Shown piece after piece: positions 14,582-21,963 of a DNA stretch of 22,808 nucleotides. The stretch spans positions 1-22,808 of IMG/VR virus record IMGVR_UViG_3300042905_000436; one strand, 5' to 3'. A program made the position numbers and the translations under genes. Origin of the DNA: a virus. Below the pieces are notes generated by a model. The model had not been told where the DNA came from. It did not search any database and worked only from the letters and a program-made list of their open reading frames with translations. Position 1 is the first letter of the stretch. The number at the start of each line of letters is the position of its first letter.

Positions 14582-14941
14582 TTAAAATAATATAGATCTT
14601 GAGATATATGGATTAGTTACCGGCGGAACTTTAACCCCCAATAAACTTGTAGGTACTCTACTTAAATTTAAAAATAAAGCTAGATATGCATTTAATTCAT
14701 TATTATCCAATTTTTGGAAGTCTGTTAAAACAACTAAAGGGTCTAAATTTTGTTCTTGTGCTGTGCTAATTACTACTTGTGTGAGTATTTTTGCACTTTC
14801 CTTATTTTGCGTATATTGCTCAAAATAACTATATATTGCATCATTTATGTTTTGACTTACCCCTACTACAGGATTATATATGTTGTTAAAAAATCTTGTT
14901 GTAGGGTTAGTCACTGTTGGTTGAGTTGTAAGTTGTGTCAT
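14582..14941 (-). CDS. Small conserved virion structural protein
   Basis: The function of this 119-residue protein is unknown. It matches, from memory, a family found in T4-like cyanophages next to tail and head-completion genes: RFFNNIYNPVVGVSQNINDA (16-35), NKESAKILTQVVISTAQEQN (46-65) and the strongly patterned end LFLNLSRVPTSLLGVK (89-104) then NPYISRSILF (110-119). It contains no cysteine or membrane segment. The start is ATG at 14941 with only a poor ribosome site, 49 bases after the large structural gene. The gene directly abuts gp4. Recognition of the pattern is moderately firm; a role at the baseplate or neck is only suggested by position. Confidence 0.76.
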   Translation of the reverse strand: MTQLTTQPTVTNPTTRFFNNIYNPVVGVSQNINDAIYSYFEQYTQNKESAKILTQVVISTAQEQNLDPLVVLTDFQKLDNNELNAYLALFLNLSRVPTSLLGVKVPPVTNPYISRSILF

Positions 14942-14990
14942 TGTCTATGATCTTATTTGGCATTCCATGTATTTCTTATATCTTCTAATA

Positions 14991-17261
14991 TTAATCAGAA
15001 CTTACATCGTATGAACTTAAATTCGCACTTTGTATATCGGCTTCCACAGTTTGTTCAGAATTAAAATTCCTGTCAACAATTGGAGCACCTGCAGGACTTG
15101 TTGCAACATAAGATTCTTCATCGCCCCAAAATCCACCAGGTCCTGCATTATTGCCTGATTTAGTAACTGTTTGAACTCCATCTAAATCAAGTGTACGCTG
15201 TGTCCCATCTACATAATTGTAACTTATAGAGCCATCTGGATTTTCTACTTTGGATGTTAAATTTACAGTAGGATTTTTGGGATCGTATCCGCCTGTTCCA
15301 CTCCAAGTGCTGGTTAAATTTCTTATACTTCTTGTTGCTGAATCAAATACCTGACCTATTGCGCCAACTCCAGTGTTTACAATAGGCTGTAATAAATTAT
15401 TTGTAGCTCTATAAATACCGGCGGTTGCTCCTGCACTTATTCCTCCAGCCACTATTTGCCCCAAGAATGATTTACCTAATCCTGTTTTAGCTAAAGTCTC
15501 ATATACTTTCTTTCCAGCTACAACACCACCAACTGCACCCAATGTCTGGGAAATACCATTACTGATTACTGCAGTTGTTCCACCTACTGCTGTAACTACG
15601 CCTGTATTTGGATTAGTGATAAATCTAGTCCCAGTTTCAACATTGACATTTAATGATCTCATAGCATTTGCATTTATTTGATCTAATTGTTGTGGAGTAT
15701 AAGCTTGTGACCCTGCAGGAATTGTGTATAGAACATTATTGTTGTTATCAAAAGCTACACTACTTCCATCTGCATAACTTCTTAAAGTAACCGGATAGCC
15801 AGACTGTCCATTAAAAATTTCTGGGGGTTTTGCTAAATTCTGATTCACATTGCCTGGATTAAAACCATTAGATGTTAAACTAAATGTACTAGGAACAAAA
15901 GTACCATTTTGTAAAGTTAAAACTTGGTTGGACCCAACATTGGGCTGTCCAGTCTGTGCATTAAATGGTATTCCAAATATACCTGCACCCAATTGTCCAA
16001 CTGTAGGGCCAAAAGGTGAATTTTGCACTGTATCTGTTTGTAATCCCCGTTCTACGCCAGCTTGTGCTTGTGATATAGCTGCTCCACCAACACTAATCGC
16101 TGCCCCAGTTGCTAAAGTAGTAGTTGCTCCTCCCACTGTTGTTTGTACTGAGTTAGGATACGGACTATTACCAATGCTTGGATTTGTTCCTACTACACTT
16201 GACCCACCGACTCCGAAACCAGGAGTGCCACCTGCAGTTGGAAAAATTTGTCCAGTCAAACTGCCATTTAATGCACCATTTATAGCACTAGCACCAAATT
16301 GTCCAATTGTTAATTGTGCTGCTGATCTAAAATCTATATTTTTAATATTTTTGTATAAATTATATGCACCAAGTATATCACTAAATAGCCCTCTGCCACT
16401 TCCTTGCCCGTCTGGCCTTGCTAAATCTTGACTACCTGCAGTGCCTATTGCACCAATTAGTCCTGCTCCACTATAGATGTTAGTTGTGCTAGTACTAATT
16501 GGACTAGGAGTAGTATCATAATGTAATATACTGAACCCATTTACATCAACAGGATTTACAGTACCTACTCTGTATTTTACTGTTTCATAAGCAATGGTCA
16601 TGGAATTTGTCATTGTTTCATTATTAGATGCAGAGTCATGTGTGCCATGACGCCATGCAGTTATAATAGGATTAATTAGTTTATATTCAGTAAATCGTTT
16701 ATTGTGTAAACTAAAAATCTGAATATCTCTAAGAAACGGTATTAATTGTCTATTAATTGGGGTAAAACCCCACTTAGATCTTAGTCTTGAATCATACTTA
16801 TGTGGTACACCATATAATTCTGAATTATAGTCACTGTCTCTATAGTAATAGGTATAATAATCATTCCAAAATTTATTCACTACATCTGCTGCATCATCAT
16901 GAAACGATACACTAATTGGATCATAACTAATAGCATTTGTAACAATATTTTTCCTATTATAAGCATTATAAGTTTTATTACTAATAGAAAATTTAGGGAG
17001 ATCTATTCTTTTTATCATTAGCCCAGCTTCATATTGTTCAAATATACTTTGGCTGCTAATTGCATTAGTACTAGCACCTATCATACTTGTTAACCCTGCT
17101 GTTACACTTTGGTTTATATTCAGTACAACATAATATAAAAAGCTTTGTTTAGGAGCAAGGCGTAAATTGTCTGCCACAAAAAGTTTAGTAGCATGTTGAT
17201 ATGGTTGTGTTTTTACATTTGAACCAATTGGTTTTAAATCTGCATTGTATAGTGAGGCCAT
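14991..17261 (-). CDS. Large tube-like structural protein (tail/baseplate)
   Basis: The N-terminal 235 residues look like a tail-tube-related domain: RIDLPKFSISNKTYNAYNRK (85-104), ISVSFHDD (116-123), YYTYYYRDSDY (135-145), and a closing strand MTIAYETVKY (221-230). This order of a ring-forming strand set with FHDD and YNRK motifs is what I associate with tube-initiator or tube-like proteins of marine T4-like phages (the gp19/gp54 group). The remaining 520 residues are Gly/Ser/Asn-rich with a hydrophobic glycine stretch near VAGGISAGATAGIY, unlike gp54. The total of 756 residues is far longer than T4 gp54 (320). It follows gp19 behind a terminator; no Shine-Dalgarno precedes the ATG. A baseplate-proximal tail role is likely; the exact name is unsure. 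Confidence 0.7.
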   Translation of the reverse strand: MASLYNADLKPIGSNVKTQPYQHATKLFVADNLRLAPKQSFLYYVVLNINQSVTAGLTSMIGASTNAISSQSIFEQYEAGLMIKRIDLPKFSISNKTYNAYNRKNIVTNAISYDPISVSFHDDAADVVNKFWNDYYTYYYRDSDYNSELYGVPHKYDSRLRSKWGFTPINRQLIPFLRDIQIFSLHNKRFTEYKLINPIITAWRHGTHDSASNNETMTNSMTIAYETVKYRVGTVNPVDVNGFSILHYDTTPSPISTSTTNIYSGAGLIGAIGTAGSQDLARPDGQGSGRGLFSDILGAYNLYKNIKNIDFRSAAQLTIGQFGASAINGALNGSLTGQIFPTAGGTPGFGVGGSSVVGTNPSIGNSPYPNSVQTTVGGATTTLATGAAISVGGAAISQAQAGVERGLQTDTVQNSPFGPTVGQLGAGIFGIPFNAQTGQPNVGSNQVLTLQNGTFVPSTFSLTSNGFNPGNVNQNLAKPPEIFNGQSGYPVTLRSYADGSSVAFDNNNNVLYTIPAGSQAYTPQQLDQINANAMRSLNVNVETGTRFITNPNTGVVTAVGGTTAVISNGISQTLGAVGGVVAGKKVYETLAKTGLGKSFLGQIVAGGISAGATAGIYRATNNLLQPIVNTGVGAIGQVFDSATRSIRNLTSTWSGTGGYDPKNPTVNLTSKVENPDGSISYNYVDGTQRTLDLDGVQTVTKSGNNAGPGGFWGDEESYVATSPAGAPIVDRNFNSEQTVEADIQSANLSSYDVSSD

Positions 17262-17277
17262 AAATTTATTTAGTCAT

Positions 17278-17303
17278 AAAAAAAGCTCGCTGAGCGAGCT
17301 TTT
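17278..17303 (-). terminator. Rho-independent terminator after tail tube gp19
   Basis: A perfect 10-bp stem (AAAAGCTCGC at 17281-17290 with GCGAGCTTTT at 17294-17303) closes a TGA loop. On the minus strand it is followed by seven T (17284-17278, partly in the stem). It lies 18 bases past the gp19 stop and ends the sheath-tube unit. Confidence 0.92.
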
Positions 17304-17321
17304 AAGGTTTTTCTTATTACT

Positions 17322-17939
17322 TTAGCCAGTAATTGTTCTACCTCTTTCTCTTGGTACAGGAGTACCTACACCACCTGGGTTAGAAGTTTGTAATGCATTG
17401 TCAAACCTAATTTGACAAGTGATAGTCATTGGATCATTACTGCCATAATCAGCATCACCATAGTTCACTGTGGCCAAGAAGCAACCATATAATTCCCAAG
17501 TTTCTAAAACTACTGGTTCAACTGTGCCGTTTCCGCCATCTAACATTTCTAGTTTGCTTACAAACTTGTAATCAATACCTGAACTTGCGCTAGCTTGTTC
17601 TAAGAAATCGAATTGTTTTTGTAATTGTTCGCCAACCAGTCTGCTTACATTACCACCAGCATCGTCTCGTAAGACAATTTGTATTGGTTCCCAAGTTGGT
17701 CTACCTGCTAGGTAAATCATACTATTATACACAGGTATAGTAACAGGGTTCATATTAACATTTGGTCTAGCAAAAGTAACTAATTGTTTTGTAAGTTCTG
17801 TTTTAGGATTAGTTACTCCAAAGTTTAGAAAGGTTCCCCTATATCTAAACTTGAGTTTTGGCATAAGTATACCTTCAGTGCTGGCACTTTGGTTACCACC
17901 TAAGTATACTGTAAAGTTTTTTAATGAAGATTGTGCCAT
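17322..17939 (-). CDS. 19: Tail tube protein gp19
   Basis: gp19 forms the inner tube of the contractile tail through which DNA passes. The protein is 205 residues (T4: 163). Family features are clear: KQLVTFARPN (51-60), VYNSMIYLAGRPTWEPI (70-86), LRDDAGGNV (90-98), EQLQKQFDF (104-112), DYKF (123-126), LDGGNG (133-138), VVLETWELYGCF (143-154) and RFDNALQT (178-185). I choose ATG 17939, preceded by AGGAG at the end of the sheath gene, giving MAQSSLKNF; a longer frame to 17960 would start inside gp18. It follows gp18 directly and ends at a strong terminator, so sheath and tube are made from one transcript, as expected for proteins needed in equal copy number. Confidence 0.95.
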   Translation of the reverse strand: MAQSSLKNFTVYLGGNQSASTEGILMPKLKFRYRGTFLNFGVTNPKTELTKQLVTFARPNVNMNPVTIPVYNSMIYLAGRPTWEPIQIVLRDDAGGNVSRLVGEQLQKQFDFLEQASASSGIDYKFVSKLEMLDGGNGTVEPVVLETWELYGCFLATVNYGDADYGSNDPMTITCQIRFDNALQTSNPGGVGTPVPRERGRTITG

Positions 17940-17943
17940 ATTA

Positions 17944-20900
17944 TTATGCTCCTGTTCCAACGGCCGCTGCCGATGCTAAATTACCACTTTGGATCTCGCC
18001 AGGATTCTTGAGCCTAATTGGAATATATATAAACTCAACATCCTTAGTTGGCTGAATTGCTACATCTACCCATAACTGATTCTGTGCTATACGAGTTGGT
18101 GTATTATTTGTTGTATCGCACACTACTAGATAATCAGTAACACCTCGTTTAGCAATTAGATCATTTAATATACTAGAAACAATAGCAATTACAGCATTTC
18201 TAGTAATAGGATCATTTGGTTCAAATAAGAACGGTCTAACTGCAATATTAAGTTGTGTTCTTAAATAATTTGTTAGTCTTGCAACATTAATTCTATCCAA
18301 TGCACTTGGTGTAGCAGATAATGTCTTTTGACCATAAATTAATAAGCCAGTTCCTGGCAATACTGTTAATGGGTTAATTTTGTTTTCATACATGATGTCT
18401 CGTAAGCCTTGATTTATACCAACACTAATAAATCTACCACTTTGACCATCAATATAACCTATTGCACTCACATTGTCTATTAATCCTCTGCGAGTACCAG
18501 CAGGCGCTAACCAGGGATAACCAACTGTGTCATTCTTAATTAATGCTCTTAACACTACATGACTTGGGGGAACAACTACTGGTACTCCAGTAAATGGATC
18601 AGTAGTCTGGCCACTAGGATAATACACCCCAACATATGGACTTGTGGTATTTAGACCTTCTTCCCCAGTTGCAGTGGCGCCATTAGAATTAGTTGCCCAA
18701 GCCTGAATATCTGTACCTGTTGCAGCTAGTCTAAATGGAGTGTCACCCACTACAAATGCAGTATTATCTTTTTCCTCATTTAGTGCAACCATGTTTGGCA
18801 TTAATTCTGGATATCCAGGGCAAGCAATAATATTAAAGAAGTTGTTATCTTCTCTAATTGCTTCACTGCTATCCATTGCACTCTTTAAGGCTGCAACTAC
18901 CACTCCTCTTGGTGCTTTTCTACCAAAATTAGGAACAACACCACTAGCTTCATATCCGCTTACACTTACCCAACTTGATACAACAGTGGGTAATGATTCG
19001 CCAGGATAAGCTGCTGTTGTGAAGTAATTAGATCTATATTCTTTTACATTATATCCACTTGCTCTGGTATTAAACAACAACATACCTCTTGGATATAAGT
19101 CAGGATCTGGTGCATCTAAATCTACATAATCACTTTCTAACAATGATACAATTGTAGGAATATCATCTGTTATAGGATCTGTATCACCGTCAGTGGCCCA
19201 ACGAGCATCAGCAAATAAAATGCCATTTATACTTGTATTGTCTGTATTATTGATCTGTATCCAAGTGTCTGTAGCGTTCACACTTTGATAACGATACATT
19301 TTTGGATAATTTTCTAGATCACTAGTGTCTAACCATAAATCACCATACTCTAATACAGTGCCATCTGATTGCTCAGTTGGTTCAACACTGCTAATAATTA
19401 CCCCGTTGGGATCTGTTAAACTTAAATCATAACCACGGACATCATTAGTTAGTGTTTTATAGCCTACCCAAGCACTGCCGTTATTAATTAATACATCAAC
19501 TCTGCTTGGAGTGTTATAATACCAACGAGTTCCATTTGCAGGACTTACAGTTGGTGCTGAACTATCAACATAATAATCTGTATCTTCGATTGGTGTCCAA
19601 TTGCTAATTACAAACACATTGGCTGTACCAGTAGGATCTGCATGAATGTTTGTGCCAGATGTTGAAATACCAGCATTAGCAATATTAGAACCTTTACTAA
19701 TTACAATGTCACCGCCAGCAGTGTGTTCAAAGAACAACTGTCCACTTGCATTAAGTCCTGCATTTATATAAGGTATACCTGCTGCTAATACAGGATTAAT
19801 AATGCCTGATGCTGTATTTGCACTAACAGTTATTGTATAACTTTGTGTTGCTGCGCTAGTTAGTACAGGTCTTGTTGTAATTACAAAAGTATTACCAGTT
19901 TGATTGGTAAATGTAGGACTACTTGTTCCTGTACCCACTGTAGAATTAATACCAGATCTATACCATAACTGCATACCAGTTGTTGTATTGGCAAAAGTAT
20001 CATACTGAGTAAACACTGTGCCAGTAGAGATGTTTTGACCACCATTGGTAGGATCTAAACCATATGTAGCTGTGAATACATTTGCATAATCGTTTACAGT
20101 TTGGCTTACAAAAGCTTCGGTAGTGCTGTTATAACGCTTCACAACAGTGGTTAATCCACTGTCCTGAATACTTGTTTTATGCCAGATAGAACCACTTGGT
20201 CTACCTGTATTTGCGGTAAGACTTGTTTGTCCAACATATGTTGGAACACTTGTATAAGGCCCAACATTTGCAGTAGGTCCTCTGAAAATTCCAGGAGTAA
20301 GACCAATATCGGCAATAACTGAATTTGCTGCAGTAGTCGCACCCCAGACATTTGCCCATCTAGTAGCATCTGTAGCACCAGTTGTAAATAATGCAAAATT
20401 ACCAGTACTTAGAACATTAGCTCTAATATCTGTTGGAGTCGCAGTATTAATTGCACTTGCAATATCAGTTGCAGTTGTCATTGAGGTAGTAATGGAGACT
20501 GCTGTGCCGTTAATATAAATTGTTTGATTAGTGCCTATGTCAATTGTTGATGTTTTAGTACTAATAACAGTTGGCACATTGGTGACCCAATTACTGCTAC
20601 CAATAAAGTTCCATTTATTATCCCAAGTCTTTTGCCAAATTCTGTATGGTGCTGTAACTGTTGTTACTGCATAAGAACCAATATTGCCAATATTGGCATT
20701 TGGAGCAAGACCAACAATGTCGTCACTACTATTAATAACTAACACTGATTTGTTTGTAAATGACTGTGTAGTAGCATTCCATTCATATACACCCCAGGTA
20801 CTATCAACAGTATCTAACCAATATGTTCCATTGGTTGGGGGATCTGTTGGACGAGTAGTAGTACCACCTAAATCAGCTAAATCAACATTAGCTCTTTGGA

Positions 20901-21228
20901 TATAAACTTGATTACTTACTGCTAGCAAACTATAGGCTGCTAGAAGACCATATTCATTTTGCTCGTCACCATTGATTGGTGCTCCTGACGCAGTTGTTTT
21001 AAATATTGGGTTACCAAAAGTTTGCACTAATTCTCTTTGACTAGTGATAGTATAGATTTTTGTAGCATTACTAGCTAGCGTACCAGCAGCATATGCTGTG
21101 CCACTGGGATTGTATTTGTTCTCTGCAGTAGCCAAAAGTATATATGCCACCGACCCAACTGCAGCTGGTGCATAGTTACTTTCATCTATTACAGTTACCT
21201 GTACGCCTGGACTTACAAGGTCAGCCAT
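17944..21228 (-). CDS. 18: Tail sheath protein gp18, enlarged
   Basis: gp18 forms the contractile sheath around the tail tube. The N-terminus (MADLVSPGVQVTVIDESNYA) and the C-terminal 300 residues are typical: FNIIACPGYP (798-807), the strand set around YVGVYYP (865-871), PSHVVLRALIKND (888-900), PWLAPAGTRRG (905-915), INPLTVLPGTG (951-961), NVARLTNYLR (981-990), RPFLFEPND (998-1006) and a final strand VEFIYIPIRL (1064-1073). At 1094 residues it is much larger than T4 gp18 (659). The extra length, about 120-760, holds several related short beta modules with W-L-D-T or similar motifs. A late-type promoter and an AAAGGA site precede the ATG. gp19 follows after four bases. Confidence 0.95.
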   Translation of the reverse strand: MADLVSPGVQVTVIDESNYAPAAVGSVAYILLATAENKYNPSGTAYAAGTLASNATKIYTITSQRELVQTFGNPIFKTTASGAPINGDEQNEYGLLAAYSLLAVSNQVYIQRANVDLADLGGTTTRPTDPPTNGTYWLDTVDSTWGVYEWNATTQSFTNKSVLVINSSDDIVGLAPNANIGNIGSYAVTTVTAPYRIWQKTWDNKWNFIGSSNWVTNVPTVISTKTSTIDIGTNQTIYINGTAVSITTSMTTATDIASAINTATPTDIRANVLSTGNFALFTTGATDATRWANVWGATTAANSVIADIGLTPGIFRGPTANVGPYTSVPTYVGQTSLTANTGRPSGSIWHKTSIQDSGLTTVVKRYNSTTEAFVSQTVNDYANVFTATYGLDPTNGGQNISTGTVFTQYDTFANTTTGMQLWYRSGINSTVGTGTSSPTFTNQTGNTFVITTRPVLTSAATQSYTITVSANTASGIINPVLAAGIPYINAGLNASGQLFFEHTAGGDIVISKGSNIANAGISTSGTNIHADPTGTANVFVISNWTPIEDTDYYVDSSAPTVSPANGTRWYYNTPSRVDVLINNGSAWVGYKTLTNDVRGYDLSLTDPNGVIISSVEPTEQSDGTVLEYGDLWLDTSDLENYPKMYRYQSVNATDTWIQINNTDNTSINGILFADARWATDGDTDPITDDIPTIVSLLESDYVDLDAPDPDLYPRGMLLFNTRASGYNVKEYRSNYFTTAAYPGESLPTVVSSWVSVSGYEASGVVPNFGRKAPRGVVVAALKSAMDSSEAIREDNNFFNIIACPGYPELMPNMVALNEEKDNTAFVVGDTPFRLAATGTDIQAWATNSNGATATGEEGLNTTSPYVGVYYPSGQTTDPFTGVPVVVPPSHVVLRALIKNDTVGYPWLAPAGTRRGLIDNVSAIGYIDGQSGRFISVGINQGLRDIMYENKINPLTVLPGTGLLIYGQKTLSATPSALDRINVARLTNYLRTQLNIAVRPFLFEPNDPITRNAVIAIVSSILNDLIAKRGVTDYLVVCDTTNNTPTRIAQNQLWVDVAIQPTKDVEFIYIPIRLKNPGEIQSGNLASAAAVGTGA

Positions 21229-21255
21229 ATCGTTTTCCTTTATTACATTTAAAGA

Positions 21256-21269
21256 TATTTATCGGAAAA
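21256..21269 (-). promoter_or_regulatory. Late-type promoter motif, copy 2
   Basis: The minus strand reads TTTTCCGATAAATA, identical over 14 bases to the copy at 13652-13665. It lies between the terminator of gp1 and the sheath ATG, ending 27 bases before that ATG, with AAAGGA in between as ribosome site. It should start the gp18-gp19 transcript. Confidence 0.75.
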
Positions 21270-21272
21270 CCC

Positions 21273-21301
21273 AAAAAAAACACCCCATATAGGAGTGTTT
21301 T
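21273..21301 (-). terminator. Rho-independent terminator after gp1
   Basis: AAAACAC (21277-21283) pairs with GTGTTTT (21295-21301). The stem continues after one C-A mismatch with CC/GG and closes on an ATATA loop. On the minus strand a run of eight T (21280-21273) follows. It lies 13 bases past the kinase stop and directly before the sheath promoter motif. Confidence 0.82.
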
Positions 21302-21314
21302 AACAAATTATTTT

Positions 21315-21941
21315 TTATTTTATTATTTCCATTAATTGTCTATATAAATTACTTATATCTCTGTTATTATCTATAACCATATCGAAATCTGTATTAGCCC
21401 AACTGTATTCACTTGCATGAATCTTTGCTTGTTCTATAAAATCTTTAGACATTTCGTATAAAGGATGATAAGGCCCCGCCATAAAAATTTTAGCATATTT
21501 GAACCATTCAGGATCAGGCCCACGAATAATTCTACAAATCTTAGCTTGCAGTTTTTTAAAAACTGCAATTTCATTAGGAAATCTGCAATCAGTAATTATG
21601 ATATTACCACCTTTATTAGTAATTTTCTTTTCTAAACTGGCAATCCATATGTCATCGTGAAAGTTTTTGCGTAAAACTTCCGTACCCCAATACTGTAATA
21701 CCCATCTAGGAGTAACAGTCATATTCAATCTATTAGACCACCATGGGTCAACTTGCTCACGCCAATAACGACTTTCTGCTGTTCTACCTTCCAATAAATC
21801 CCTATCCCAACCAAATACAATAGAAACGATATCTTTTAAATGCCCAGCAAAACTTTCTCTTTGGAAATTGTAATTGTCTACTAAAAAATCTGCGGCGGTA
21901 TCTTTGCCACTGCCTATTAGGCCAACTAGTCCAACTATCAT
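21315..21941 (-). CDS. 1: Deoxynucleoside monophosphate kinase gp1
   Basis: T4 gp1 phosphorylates dNMPs to dNDPs with ATP and feeds phage DNA synthesis. The 208-residue protein (T4: 241) has the P-loop GLIGSGKDT at 7-15, FGWDRDLLEGRTAESRYWRE (43-62) which fits the gp1-type substrate region, PRWVLQYWGTEVLRKNF (78-94) and ITDCRFPNE (116-124), a Walker B-like strand with the DxRFxNE signature of this kinase family. The ATG at 21941 has AAGGA at proper spacing, 22 bases after the neck gene stop. A metabolic gene between neck and sheath genes means it is probably transcribed with structural genes. A terminator follows it. Confidence 0.9.
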   Translation of the reverse strand: MIVGLVGLIGSGKDTAADFLVDNYNFQRESFAGHLKDIVSIVFGWDRDLLEGRTAESRYWREQVDPWWSNRLNMTVTPRWVLQYWGTEVLRKNFHDDIWIASLEKKITNKGGNIIITDCRFPNEIAVFKKLQAKICRIIRGPDPEWFKYAKIFMAGPYHPLYEMSKDFIEQAKIHASEYSWANTDFDMVIDNNRDISNLYRQLMEIIK

Positions 21942-21963
21942 TGAAAATCCTTACTTAATTGAA

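Noticed and set aside
15850-16431. Plus-strand 193-codon open frame rich in Pro and Cys
   Set aside because: It is antisense to the Gly/Ser-rich part of the 756-residue structural gene; no promoter or ribosome site is seen.
17940-17960. N-terminal extension of gp19 to 17960
   Set aside because: It lies in the sheath gene end; ATG 17939 follows AGGAG and gives the usual gp19-type N-terminus.
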